From Citricoccus sp. WCRC_4 (GTDB lineage: Bacteria > Actinomycetota > Actinomycetes > Actinomycetales > Micrococcaceae), in assembly GCA_026645375.1 (NCBI GenBank), contig JAPFFX010000197.1:1-33106 (forward strand): a DNA stretch of 33,106 nucleotides. Direction: 5' to 3'. Both the position numbers and the translations under genes were made by a program. The notes under the pieces are model-generated. The model made no database searches. It saw nothing but the letters and a program-made list of their open reading frames with translations, and was not told where the DNA came from. How positions within the stretch are numbered: the first letter of the stretch is position 1; every line of letters begins with the position of its first letter. Of the stretch, positions 1 through 7,782 are shown piece by piece.

Positions 1-789
1 GAGCTGGTCAAGGTCGCCGCGAACGCGTTCCTGGCCACGAAGATCTCCTTCATCAACGCCTTCTCCGAGATCACCGAGACCGTGGGCGGGGACATCGGCA
101 CCCTGGCCGACGCGATCGGCCACGACCCCAGGATCGGCCGGCGCTTCCTCAACGCCGGGGTCGGGTTCGGCGGGGGCTGCCTGCCCAAGGACATCCGCGC
201 CCTGCAGGCCAGGGTCTCCGAGCTCGGCCTGGACCGCACCATGCGCTTCCTGGCCGAGATGGACGACATCAACCTGCGCCGCCGCGACAAGGTCGTGGAC
301 CTGGCCGTCCAGGTCCTCTCCCACTCCCGGGACGGGATCGCCCGCCGGGCGCCCAACGGCGGGGCCGGGCACACCCCGGACCCGGTCTCCGTCCAGGTCC
401 TCAACGGGGCCAGGATCGCGATCCTCGGGGTCACCTTCAAGCCCGACTCCGACGACGTGCGCGACTCCCCCGCCCTGGACGTGGCCAACCGGCTCTACAC
501 CGCCGGGGCCGACGTGGCGGTCTACGACCCGAAGGGCAACGCCAACGCCGCCGCCCGGTTCCCCCGCCTGGACTACGTGGACACCTGCCAGGCCGCCCTC
601 ACCGGAGCCGACCTGGTCATCCTGCTCACCGAATGGGACGAATTCAAGACCCTCGACCCCCACCACGTCGCCACCCTCGTCAACCGCAAGAACATCATCG
701 ACGCCCGCAACGTCCTCGACCCCTGCCCCTGGCAGCACGCCGGCTTCACCCACGCCGCCCTCGGCCACCGCTTCGACCCCGCACAGTGA
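1..789 (+). CDS. ugd: UDP-glucose 6-dehydrogenase, C-terminal part (5' truncated by window edge)
   Basis: The reading frame is open from base 1, so only the last 262 residues are present; the N-terminal NAD-binding Rossmann domain lies outside. The visible part starts with ELVKVAANAFLATKISFINA, the dimerisation/catalytic helix of the UDP-glucose/GDP-mannose dehydrogenase family; K4 and N8 match the conserved catalytic Lys and Asn. GFGGGCLPKD follows, with the nucleophilic cysteine at C60. The C-terminal UDP-binding domain begins around VLNGARIAILGVTFKPDSDDVRDSP, where FKPDSDDVRDSP is the family signature. Known role: NAD-dependent oxidation of UDP-glucose to UDP-glucuronate in the cytoplasm, for polysaccharide or envelope glycan synthesis. 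A related nucleotide-sugar dehydrogenase is possible, but the motifs fit UGDH best. It is the only plus-strand gene in the left 20 kb and converges with thiL. Confidence 0.93.
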   Translation, partial: ELVKVAANAFLATKISFINAFSEITETVGGDIGTLADAIGHDPRIGRRFLNAGVGFGGGCLPKDIRALQARVSELGLDRTMRFLAEMDDINLRRRDKVVDLAVQVLSHSRDGIARRAPNGGAGHTPDPVSVQVLNGARIAILGVTFKPDSDDVRDSPALDVANRLYTAGADVAVYDPKGNANAAARFPRLDYVDTCQAALTGADLVILLTEWDEFKTLDPHHVATLVNRKNIIDARNVLDPCPWQHAGFTHAALGHRFDPAQ

Positions 790-832
790 TCCCCGAGCGC
801 TGACCCCCACACAGCCACCCCTGCGCCGCCGG

Positions 833-860
833 CCCGGCTCAGTCACCCCGGCTCAGTCAC
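833..860. repeat. 14-bp perfect tandem duplication across the thiL stop
   Basis: The unit cccggctcagtcac occurs twice in direct succession (833-846 and 847-860). The thiL stop codon (TGA on the minus strand, 853-855) lies in the second copy; the first copy, in the same orientation, carries another TGA further downstream. This looks like a local slippage duplication between the convergent ends of ugd and thiL. No clear terminator hairpin was seen in the 63-base gap 790-852. Confidence 0.7.
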
Positions 861-2049
861 CCCGGGCGAAATGATCCCAACCGCCCTGGTCCGGATCCTG
901 CCCCGGGCCCTTCCGCGGCCCCTCCGCGGGGCCGACCGCCGCTTCGGCCCCACGACCCTCCCCGCCGCCGTCGGGCACACCCCCGGGCGCCAGCCGGCCG
1001 ACGCGGCGGAAGCCGTGCGGGGGCCGGGCACCCGCCGGCAGGACGGCGAGCAGTCCGTAGTCCTCTCCCCCGGCCGCCACCCAGTCGTGGGCGTCCCGGC
1101 CCAGTGCCCGCGCCAGGGGTTCCAGCACGCCGGCGTCTGACCGCACCCAGTCCGGATCCAGCTCGACGCGACGGCCGTTCACCAGCGCCAACCGGCCGGC
1201 GTCCTTGGCCACGCCGTCCGAGACGTCCATCATCGCCAGGGCCCCGGCATCGGCGGCGCGCCGCCCCGCTCCGAGCACGGGGCGCGGCCGCAACTGGGCC
1301 GCCGCGGCCAGGGCGGCCAGCCGCCGGACCCCGGGATCGGCCCGCCGAAGGCGGTCGAGGAGCTCGTCCCGGGAGGTGTCCAGCACCGCGAGCCCGGCGG
1401 CGGCCCAGCCGGCCCGACCGCACAGTACGAGGTCCACGGGGTCCGACGCGGGCACCTCGGGCGTCATCGTGCGCCGGACCGCGGGACGGCCGCCGAGGTC
1501 TCCGGTGGCCGTGATGGCCAGGGTGATCCGGTCGTCCGAGCCCAGGTCCCCGCCCACGACCCGGCACCGCCGGGCCCCCAGGTGCCTCACGGCGCCGGCG
1601 ATCCCGGCGGCGAGGCCGTCGGTCCAGGACACTCCCGTGGCGTGCGGCATGGTCAGGGCCAGCAGCAGCCCCGTGGCGTCCGCACCCATCGCGTTCATGT
1701 CCGAGAGGTTCTGGGCCGCCGCCTTCCAGCCGATGGAGTACCCCCCGGTGAAACCGTGGGCGTGGTCCCCGGCCCCTGCGCGGGATGCTCCACAGGAGAC
1801 GGCCGGCCAGTCCAGGCGGAAGTCCCGGTCCTGCGCCATGGCGTCGGTGGAGATGACGAACCGTCCGTCCGGAGCGGCCACCACCGCGGCGTCGTCGCCG
1901 GGACCCACCGTGCCCTCGGGCCAGTCCCCCGCGGCCGGCAGGGCGGCGAAGCGTCGGTTCAGGATGCGCAGGATCCCGGCCTCGCCGAGGCCGCCGACGG
2001 TTCGGCCCGGCATGCTGCCCTGCGGCCGCGTCTGCTGACCGGTGCTCAA
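853..2049 (-). CDS. thiL: Thiamine-monophosphate kinase
   Basis: ThiL phosphorylates thiamine monophosphate to the cofactor thiamine diphosphate in the cytoplasm. The product shows the family order: TVGGLGEAGILRIL at the N-terminus, GPGDDAAVV (Mg-ATP site), a STDAM segment, AAQNLSDMNAMGA, VVGGDLG, MMDVSDG, AAGGEDYGLL, and the C-terminal GWDHF. I take the TTG at 2049 as start because TTGA overlaps the stop of the upstream GTPase gene (2046-2048), typical of translational coupling; this gives 398 residues. The ATG at 2013 (MPGRTVGG) is a fair alternative giving 386. Neither has a strong ribosome binding site. Unusual feature: about 30 Gly/Pro/charged residues inserted just before GWDHF, making it longer than typical ThiL (about 320-350). 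Confidence 0.92.
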   Translation of the reverse strand: MSTGQQTRPQGSMPGRTVGGLGEAGILRILNRRFAALPAAGDWPEGTVGPGDDAAVVAAPDGRFVISTDAMAQDRDFRLDWPAVSCGASRAGAGDHAHGFTGGYSIGWKAAAQNLSDMNAMGADATGLLLALTMPHATGVSWTDGLAAGIAGAVRHLGARRCRVVGGDLGSDDRITLAITATGDLGGRPAVRRTMTPEVPASDPVDLVLCGRAGWAAAGLAVLDTSRDELLDRLRRADPGVRRLAALAAAAQLRPRPVLGAGRRAADAGALAMMDVSDGVAKDAGRLALVNGRRVELDPDWVRSDAGVLEPLARALGRDAHDWVAAGGEDYGLLAVLPAGARPPHGFRRVGRLAPGGVPDGGGEGRGAEAAVGPAEGPRKGPGQDPDQGGWDHFARGD

Positions 2050-3746
2050 TGCCGTCCGCTGGCCGCCGCCAGCGCCTCCCGGAACCGCCCGTAGCGGTTG
2101 ATCTCCTGGCGCACCGGTTCCGCGATCCGCTGGGTGGCGACGTCGGCGATCCCCGCGCGCAGCCGGCGTCGGGCCCGCTGGGCTCGGGACCGGGCACCCA
2201 GGCGCACCAGCGGTGCCGCGAGCAGGGCCAGCAGGATGCCGAAGGCCAGCCCGCCGGCCGCCATCAGGGTGGGGATGGGGAACCCCTCCACGTCCGGGGC
2301 GGGCGGCAGGTCGAACTGGAGGTAGGCGGCCAGGGCCAGGATCCCGAGCCAGGCCAGCCCGGCCACGGCCGCCAGCAGGGCGAGCCACTGCAGGACATTG
2401 ACGAGGTGCCACCACCAGGAGGGGGCGCCGGCCCTGAGGTCGGTGGAGGTGATGGCCTGGTCGAGCTCATCGGGCAGGTGCTCCGCGTGGCTGCGGGCGG
2501 CCCGGCGGATCGAGGACCGCCAGGAGTCCGGTGCACCCTCGCTGGCCGAGTCGGCGAAGGCACGGATCGCCCCGTCCGCCTGGGCCCGCTGGGCAGGGCT
2601 CCGCTCGGGCAGGGACGTGCGGTGCAGACGGGGATCGTCGGCGCCGGCCACGGCCCCCAAGGCGGCACCCTCGCCGCGGCGCAGGCCCAGCCGGCGCAAC
2701 GGGTCCTGGCGCACGCGGGCCATCCAGCGCACCACGGGCCAGCCGGTGCGCCGGCCCCCCTCGAGCCGGTAGGACTGGGCGACGGCCCGGACCACGGTGG
2801 GGGCTCCCGAGGCCTCGGCCAGGGCATCCACGAGCCGGGACTCGGCACCCTTGCCGACGCCGGCCGGCACGCCTCCGGCGTCCTCGGAACCCAGGGCGCG
2901 GGCGGCGGTCCGCACGTCGGACAGCAGTCGTTCGGTGGCGGCCGAGCGCTGGGCGGCCACCTCGGCGATGGCGGTGCGGACGGCGTCGACACCGAAGCCC
3001 GTGGTGGCCGAGGCCGGGTGGACGGGGACGCGGACCAGCCCGTCCCGGGCCAGCAGGTCCTTCAGCGAGGACACGACCCTCTCGACGTCCGGACCGGCGA
3101 GGCGGTCCACCTGGTTGAGCACCACGAGGGTGACGGCCCGGTGTGCGGCCAGGGGTTCGAGGAACTCCCGGTGCAGCGCGGCGTCGGCGTACTTCTGCGG
3201 ATCCACCACCCAGACCAGCACGTCCACCTGGCCCACGAGCCGCTGGACGGTCCTGCGGTGCCCGGCCGCGATCGAGTCGAAGTCCGGCAGGTCGAGGAGG
3301 ATCAGCCCACCCGACTCCCGCCGCCTTCCCCACCACGTGGTCAGGTCGGTCCCGGCGGCCGGCCCGTCCAGGACGTGGCGCTGGTTCACCTCGAGCCAGT
3401 CGAGCAGCGGTCCGGCACCCTCGGCACCCCACACCGCGGCCATCGGCTCCGAGGTGGTCGGCCGGGTGGCCGCGGCCCGGGCCAGGGGGTGGCCCGTGAC
3501 GGCATTGAACAGGCTGGACTTGCCCGAGCCGGTGGCGCCGAAGAAGCCGACGACCGTGTGGTCCGCGGAGAGCCGGCGGCGCTGGCCGGCGTGGTCCACC
3601 ACCTGGCGGGCAGCCGCGAGCGCCTGGTCGGGCAGCCGACCCTCCCCCAGGTCCGTGGCCGTTCCCAGCGCGGCCAGCTTGCGGTCCAGGGGTGTTCCGT
3701 CCCGGGGCCCCGGTGCGCCTCGGAGGTCCTGTCCGTCCCGGCTCAT
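2046..3746 (-). CDS. Dynamin-like membrane GTPase, second of a tandem pair
   Basis: 566-residue P-loop GTPase. Visible motifs: G1 GATGSGKSS (about 70-78), switch I Thr in RPTTSEP (about 95-101), G3 DLPDFDS (about 152-158) and a G4 of NQVD type (211-214). The middle is Ala/Arg-rich and probably helical. Near the C-terminus two hydrophobic stretches (about 447-475 and 490-514) look like a membrane hairpin, followed by a basic segment and a short helical tail. GTPase head, helical middle and membrane region suit a bacterial dynamin-like or YfjP-type GTPase, which often occur as tandem pairs. The ATG start overlaps the upstream GTPase stop as ATGA (3743-3746), and its own stop overlaps the TTG proposed for thiL. 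The role is not recognisable from sequence; membrane remodelling or envelope maintenance is an inference. Confidence 0.8.
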   Translation of the reverse strand: MSRDGQDLRGAPGPRDGTPLDRKLAALGTATDLGEGRLPDQALAAARQVVDHAGQRRRLSADHTVVGFFGATGSGKSSLFNAVTGHPLARAAATRPTTSEPMAAVWGAEGAGPLLDWLEVNQRHVLDGPAAGTDLTTWWGRRRESGGLILLDLPDFDSIAAGHRRTVQRLVGQVDVLVWVVDPQKYADAALHREFLEPLAAHRAVTLVVLNQVDRLAGPDVERVVSSLKDLLARDGLVRVPVHPASATTGFGVDAVRTAIAEVAAQRSAATERLLSDVRTAARALGSEDAGGVPAGVGKGAESRLVDALAEASGAPTVVRAVAQSYRLEGGRRTGWPVVRWMARVRQDPLRRLGLRRGEGAALGAVAGADDPRLHRTSLPERSPAQRAQADGAIRAFADSASEGAPDSWRSSIRRAARSHAEHLPDELDQAITSTDLRAGAPSWWWHLVNVLQWLALLAAVAGLAWLGILALAAYLQFDLPPAPDVEGFPIPTLMAAGGLAFGILLALLAAPLVRLGARSRAQRARRRLRAGIADVATQRIAEPVRQEINRYGRFREALAAASGRH

Positions 3747-5659
3747 GCCCCGGTCCTCCCGGTCACGGAGGCGCCCGAGTCACCGAGCCGGCGCAGTCCG
3801 GGGACCAGCCCCCGCAGCTGCCCCGTCTCCTCTTCCTCGCGGACCTCGTCCAGCAGGATGGTGAAGCGCCGGGCGTCCCGGACCAGCAGGTCGCTGACCC
3901 GCTGCGTCAGGTTCTGCTGTGAGCGCCGCGCCAGACGGCGCACGGCGTCCTCACCGAAGATCGACTCCAGCAGCTTCTGGGCCACCACGGCGGTGCCGCC
4001 GGCGATCCCGACCTCGATGCCGAGCAGCCCTCCGGTGGAGGCGAAGGACACGATCATCAGGGTCACCGCCACTCCGTTCACGCCCAGGGCGGTCACGCGG
4101 GCCATGGTGCGCTTGCCCGCCCCCTCGTCCTCGATGAGCCGGATCAGGTCCTGCTGCCAACCGCGGATCTCGGCGGCGGCCCGGTCCGGGAAGTCCTCCG
4201 GTACCCGGGACAGGTCCCGGCCCTCGAGCAGGCCCCGGCCGGCGGCGTCCTGGCGCCAGCGGTCCTCGGACTCCTCCGCGGCGGCGGCCACCTGTTCCAC
4301 GAGCACGGCGTGCAGTCCGGTCTCGATGGCTGTCTCGACCTCCTCGGCCGGCGCGGGCCGGCCGGTGAGGAAGGCGGTGATCCGGTCCCTCAGCCGCCCG
4401 ATGCCGGACTCCAGTGACCGGAAGAATTCGCCCGTGCCCACGAAGTCCTGCCAGCGGCTGAGCACCTCACCGCGCAGCAGGGTGCCGTCGTGGGTGGCGG
4501 CCAGCACCCCCTCCCGGGCCTCTCCGTAGGCCGATTCGACGACCCCGGTCAGTCGTGCGGCCGCCTGGCGCTGGTCGTCCTCGGCCCGGGCGATGCCCTC
4601 GGCCTTGTCCGCGAGCTGCCGGACCACCCCGTTGAGGGTACGGCGGGCCACCTCGGACCGGGAGCCGGCGTCATGGGCGATGGTGGCCAGCCACTGCTGG
4701 AGCGGGGCCACGGTACCGGCCGGCAGCATGCCGTCCGGGTCCAGTGGCGATTCGGTGACGACGAACAGCTCGGCCCCGCCCAGACCACGCCGGCCCAGCA
4801 GCGCGGACAGGTCGGCGGCCACCTCGTCCTCGACTCCGGACGGCACCCGGTCCAGGACGACGGCGACGGTGATGTCCCGGGCGGCAGCGTCCAGCAGCAG
4901 CTCCCACGGCACGGCGTCGGCGTAGCGGTTGGCGGTGGTGACGAAGATCCACAGGTCCGCCGCCGAGAGCAATTGGGCGGCCAGCCGTCGGTTCTCGTCG
5001 GCGATCGAATCGATGTCCGGGGCGTCCAACAGGGCCAGTCCATGGGGCAGCTGCGGTTCGGCGACCATCGCGAGGGTGTCCGTGGCGCGGGGGTCCGGGT
5101 CCACGCCGGCCCGCTCCGCCGGCAGGTGCGCGCCGGGATCGGCGCGGTGGCCGATGGTGCGGGAGAGGCCGGGCAGCACTCGGGCGGTGGTGAACCACTC
5201 CACGTCGTCCGGGTGGTGCAGCAGGATCGGCTGCCGCGTGGTGGGGCGGATGGCCCCGGCGCGGGTGACGGGGTGGCCCACCAGGGCATTGACCAGGGTT
5301 GACTTCCCGGCCCCGGTGGATCCCCCGACGACGGCCAGCAGCGGGGCGTCGAGGCTGCGGTAGCGCGGCAGGACGTAGTCGTCGAGCTGGCCGACGGCGG
5401 CCCGGCGGACGCCCTCCGTGTCCGCGGCCCCGTCGATGGCCAGCGGGAGGCGGGCTGCCTCCAGTTCCGTCCGGAGCCGGCCGAGGAGGTCCACGGCCTC
5501 GGCCGCGATCCGGGGGGCCGCGTCCAGGGGACCGGGCGCCGCGGGGACCGATGCCTCCGCCGCGGCCGATGCGTCCGGCGGGCCTCCGCCCGGGGATCCG
5601 GCCAGTGGCTCGTCCGGGGAGCCGGCGTCGGGGGCTCCTGACGGGAAGGGTGTGCTCAC
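3743..5659 (-). CDS. Dynamin-like membrane GTPase, first of a tandem pair
   Basis: About 638 residues. A low-complexity Ala/Pro/Gly/Ser N-terminus (about 1-50) precedes the GTPase domain: G1 GGSTGAGKST (about 112-121), switch I RPTTRQP (about 138-144), G3 DAPDIDS (about 212-218). Where the downstream paralogue has NQVD, this one reads LDRVP (about 269-273), so the base-specificity motif G4 is degenerate. The second half is Glu/Ala/Arg-rich helical sequence with hydrophobic segments near VTALGVNGVAVTLMIVSFAS and GIEVGIAGGTAVVAQ that may touch or cross the membrane. The start is one of two adjacent GTGs (5662 or 5659); I used the second. The frame stays open upstream through both tRNA genes, but those starts are not credible. 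It overlaps the next gene by four bases (ATGA), so the two products are likely made and act together. Confidence 0.78.
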   Translation of the reverse strand: MSTPFPSGAPDAGSPDEPLAGSPGGGPPDASAAAEASVPAAPGPLDAAPRIAAEAVDLLGRLRTELEAARLPLAIDGAADTEGVRRAAVGQLDDYVLPRYRSLDAPLLAVVGGSTGAGKSTLVNALVGHPVTRAGAIRPTTRQPILLHHPDDVEWFTTARVLPGLSRTIGHRADPGAHLPAERAGVDPDPRATDTLAMVAEPQLPHGLALLDAPDIDSIADENRRLAAQLLSAADLWIFVTTANRYADAVPWELLLDAAARDITVAVVLDRVPSGVEDEVAADLSALLGRRGLGGAELFVVTESPLDPDGMLPAGTVAPLQQWLATIAHDAGSRSEVARRTLNGVVRQLADKAEGIARAEDDQRQAAARLTGVVESAYGEAREGVLAATHDGTLLRGEVLSRWQDFVGTGEFFRSLESGIGRLRDRITAFLTGRPAPAEEVETAIETGLHAVLVEQVAAAAEESEDRWRQDAAGRGLLEGRDLSRVPEDFPDRAAAEIRGWQQDLIRLIEDEGAGKRTMARVTALGVNGVAVTLMIVSFASTGGLLGIEVGIAGGTAVVAQKLLESIFGEDAVRRLARRSQQNLTQRVSDLLVRDARRFTILLDEVREEEETGQLRGLVPGLRRLGDSGASVTGRTGA

Positions 5660-5702
5660 CACCCCATCATGACACCCGGGGCGATGGTGCCGGGGAACAC
5701 AA

Positions 5703-5730
5703 GAGGCCCGGTCCTGGTGGACCGGGCCTC
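5703..5730 (-). terminator. Intrinsic terminator after tRNA-Glu
   Basis: Perfect 12-bp inverted repeat gaggcccggtcc / ggaccgggcctc with a 4-base loop (tggt), just after the tRNA-Glu CCA end on the minus strand. The following minus-strand sequence is CTTGTGTTCC, only moderately T-rich, as is usual in high-GC actinobacteria. It lies 43 bases before the dynamin-like gene pair and separates that operon from the tRNA transcript. Confidence 0.8.
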
Positions 5731-5737
5731 GTGCTCG

Positions 5738-5813
5738 TGGTGACCCCAGCGGGATTCGAACCCGCGTTACCGCCGTGAGAGGGCGGCGTACTAGGCCGCT
5801 ATACGATGGGGCC
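5738..5813 (-). tRNA. tRNA-Glu (anticodon CTC), CCA encoded
   Basis: On the minus strand the gene reads GGCCCCATCGTATAGC at its 5' end. The acceptor stem GGCCCCA/TGGGGTC has one G-T pair. The anticodon stem CCGCC/GGCGG encloses loop CTCTCAC, giving anticodon CTC. The T-arm is GCGGG TTCGAAT CCCGC and the discriminator is A. The mature body is 5741-5813 (73 nt) and 5738-5740 encodes CCA. It follows tRNA-Gln on the same strand and probably shares its transcript. Confidence 0.95.
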
Positions 5814-5864
5814 GTCACCGTTGTCCGTCGAGTCCCGCCTGACTGGGCGTTCCTCTCCGGGCAA

Positions 5865-5911
5865 CCCCAGAAGTATTTCATACTCTGGGGGCTTTCACCA
5901 AATCGGTGAAA
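5865..5911 (-). other. Two hairpins between tRNA-Gln and tRNA-Glu
   Basis: tttcacc/ggtgaaa (5893-5899 and 5905-5911, 5-base loop) lies immediately 3' of tRNA-Gln. A second stem, ccccag/ctggggg-type plus agtat/atact with one bulged base and a 3-base loop, occupies 5865-5890. Neither is followed by a good T-tract on the minus strand, so they look more like processing structures in a dicistronic tRNA precursor than full terminators; partial termination is possible. Confidence 0.5.
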
Positions 5912-5915
5912 TCCG

Positions 5916-5987
5916 CTGGGGTACCAGGACTCGAACCTAGAATGACGGTACCAGAAACCGTTGTGTTGCCAATTACACCATACCCCA
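5916..5987 (-). tRNA. tRNA-Gln (anticodon CTG)
   Basis: The minus strand begins TGGGGTATGGTGTAATTGGC. Acceptor stem TGGGGTA/TACCCCA; anticodon stem ACGGT/ACCGT with loop TTCTGGT, giving anticodon CTG. T-arm CTAGG TTCGAGT CCTGG; discriminator G. Length 72 nt; CCA is not encoded (CGG follows). It is the first tRNA after the promoter at 6066-6094 and lies downstream of gltX on the same strand. Confidence 0.95.
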
Positions 5988-6065
5988 ATGGCTGTCAAGT
6001 GAATGATCCGGTCTCCCGGGATTCCCTTGGGCCATCCGCACCAGGTCTCCCTGGCACGGGTGTTT

Positions 6066-6094
6066 ACTATACCGGCGATCGGCGCCGATGACAA
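6066..6094 (-). promoter_or_regulatory. Promoter of the tRNA-Gln/tRNA-Glu unit
   Basis: On the minus strand TTGTCA (6094-6089) and TATAGT (6071-6066) are separated by exactly 17 bases, each one mismatch from the sigma-70-type consensus. The predicted start near 6058-6060 leaves about 70 bases before tRNA-Gln. This is one of the best housekeeping promoters in the window and means the tRNAs do not depend on gltX transcription. Confidence 0.75.
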
Positions 6095-6103
6095 AACGGC
6101 GCC

Positions 6104-6123
6104 GGGGTGGCCTCCGTCACCCC
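6104..6123 (-). terminator. Possible terminator of gltX
   Basis: ggggtg/caccccc-type inverted repeat (6104-6109 with 6118-6123, 8-base loop) lies 13 bases after the gltX stop. On the minus strand it is followed by a GC run and then TTTT at about 6095-6092. The T-run overlaps the -35 region of the tRNA promoter, so assignment is tentative. Confidence 0.4.
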
Positions 6124-6136
6124 TGCCGGCCCCGGG

Positions 6137-7699
6137 CTACCCGGCGTCCGTGGTGCCGGCGGCCTGCTCGGCGGCGAACCGGTCCAGGCGTGCCAGGGCG
6201 GAGTCCCGGCCCAGGATCTCGAGGGACTCGAACAGGGGCGGCGAGACCTTCTTCCCGGACACGGCGGTACGCACCGGCCCGAAGGCCTGGCGCGGCTTGA
6301 GGCCGAGCCCGTCGATCAGCTCGCGCCGCAGGGCGGCCTCGATGGCCTCGGTCCTCCAGTCACCGTCCTCGATCCCGGCCAGTCCGCGTCGCGCGGCGGC
6401 CAGGGCGCCGGCCAGGTCGGCGGGCATGCCCTTGAGGGCACCGTCCGCCGTCCTGATCTCGGCGTCGGGCTGGAAGAGGAAGGCCAGCATGTCCACGGCC
6501 TCGCCCAGCAGGGCCACGCGCTCCTGCACCAGCGGGGCAGCGGCGTCGAGGACCTGGCCCTCGCGCGGAGTGAGCGGATCGGACACGAGGCCGGCCTGCT
6601 GCAGGTAGGGCACCAACCGGTCGCGGAAGTCCTGGCCGTCCAGCATCCGGACGTGGGTCCCGTTGATCGCGGTGGCCTTCTTCTCGTCGAAGCGCGCCGG
6701 GTTGGCCAGCACGTCGTGCACGTCGAAGTGCTGAACGAACTGCTCGCGGGTGAAGATGTCCTCGTCCGCCGAGAGCGACCAGCCCAGCAACGCCAGGTAG
6801 TTGACCAGGCCCTCGGGGATGAAACCGTGCTCGCGGTGCAGGAACAGGTTGGACTGCGGATCCCGCTTGGACAGCTTCTTGTTGCCCTCCCCCATCACGT
6901 ACGGCAGGTGGCCGAACTCGGGCATGTACCTCGCCACCCCGATGGCGTGCAGGGCCCGGTAGAGCGCGATCTGCCGCGGCGTGGAGGACAGCAGGTCCTC
7001 GCCGCGCAGCACGTGCGTGATCTCCATCAGGGCATCGTCCAGGGGGTTGACCAGGGTGTACAGCGGGGAACCGTCCGGGCGCACCACCACGAAGTCCGGC
7101 ACCGAGCCGGCCTGGAAGGTGATCTCACCGCGCACCGTGTCCGTGAAGGTGATGTCCTCGTCCGGCATGCGCAGGCGCAGCGCGGGCCGGCGAGCCTCGG
7201 CGCGGAACGCCGCCACCTGCTCGGGGGTCAGGTCACGGTCATAACCGTCGTAGCCGAGCTTGGGGTCCCGGCCCGCGGCACGGTGGCGGGCCTCGATCTC
7301 CTCCGGCGAGGAGAAGCTCTCGTAGATGTACCCGGCATCCTTGAGCCGGGCGATCACGTCCTGGTAGATCTGGCCGCGCTGGGACTGGCGGTAGGGCGCA
7401 TGCGGACCGCCGACCTCCACGCCCTCGTCCCAGTCGATGCCGAGCCAGGACATGGCCTCCAACAGCTGCTGGTAGCTCTCCTCGGAGTCCCGCTTGGCGT
7501 CGGTGTCCTCGATGCGGAACACCATGGTGCCACCGGTGTGACGGGCCCAGCCCCAGTTGAACAGGGCCGTCCGGATCAGCCCGACGTGCGGGGTACCGGT
7601 CGGTGAGGGGCAGAACCGGACCCGGACGGGGGCATCTGCGGGGACGGCGGGGATGTCTGTGGGGGCGGCAAGGGGCGCGCTGGGAACGGACTCAGTCAT
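6137..7699 (-). CDS. gltX: Glutamyl-tRNA synthetase
   Basis: 520-residue class I synthetase that attaches glutamate to tRNA in the cytoplasm. The N-terminus carries VRFCPSPTGTPHVGLIRTALFNW with the HIGH-type signature (PHVG), then FRIEDTDAKRDSEES. The KMSKS-type loop is KKLSKRD, and the C-terminal helical anticodon-binding region ends normally. Length is usual for bacterial GluRS. About 20 residues before VRVRFCPSP are a low-complexity Ala/Pro leader; a TAGACT hexamer lies 9 bases before the ATG at 7699. tRNA-Gln and tRNA-Glu genes follow directly downstream. In most actinobacteria GluRS also charges tRNA-Gln with Glu for GatCAB amidation, so both tRNAs are plausible substrates; that is family knowledge, not visible here. 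Confidence 0.97.
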   Translation of the reverse strand: MTESVPSAPLAAPTDIPAVPADAPVRVRFCPSPTGTPHVGLIRTALFNWGWARHTGGTMVFRIEDTDAKRDSEESYQQLLEAMSWLGIDWDEGVEVGGPHAPYRQSQRGQIYQDVIARLKDAGYIYESFSSPEEIEARHRAAGRDPKLGYDGYDRDLTPEQVAAFRAEARRPALRLRMPDEDITFTDTVRGEITFQAGSVPDFVVVRPDGSPLYTLVNPLDDALMEITHVLRGEDLLSSTPRQIALYRALHAIGVARYMPEFGHLPYVMGEGNKKLSKRDPQSNLFLHREHGFIPEGLVNYLALLGWSLSADEDIFTREQFVQHFDVHDVLANPARFDEKKATAINGTHVRMLDGQDFRDRLVPYLQQAGLVSDPLTPREGQVLDAAAPLVQERVALLGEAVDMLAFLFQPDAEIRTADGALKGMPADLAGALAAARRGLAGIEDGDWRTEAIEAALRRELIDGLGLKPRQAFGPVRTAVSGKKVSPPLFESLEILGRDSALARLDRFAAEQAAGTTDAG

Positions 7700-7782
7700 G
7701 ATGGCGCAAGTCTAGCGGCGCGCCTGTCCGGCGCGGTCTCCCCCGCCCCGCCCCGGCCTCCGTGTCCGCCCCGCCGCGGAGG

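Noticed and set aside
2049..4529. Plus-strand open frame of about 826 codons opposite the two GTPase genes
   Set aside because: Gly/Gln/Pro/Arg-rich antisense sequence; the minus strand has clear GTPase motifs and overlapping starts and stops.
6078..6089. 12-bp palindrome atcggcgccgat inside the tRNA promoter spacer
   Set aside because: Perfect, but short and GC-biased; stable RNA promoters rarely carry operators there, so chance is the better explanation.
5660..6094. N-terminal extension of the first dynamin-like GTPase through the tRNA region
   Set aside because: The frame stays open but crosses two tRNA genes and a strong terminator hairpin; no protein-like sequence is present before the GTG pair at 5657-5662.
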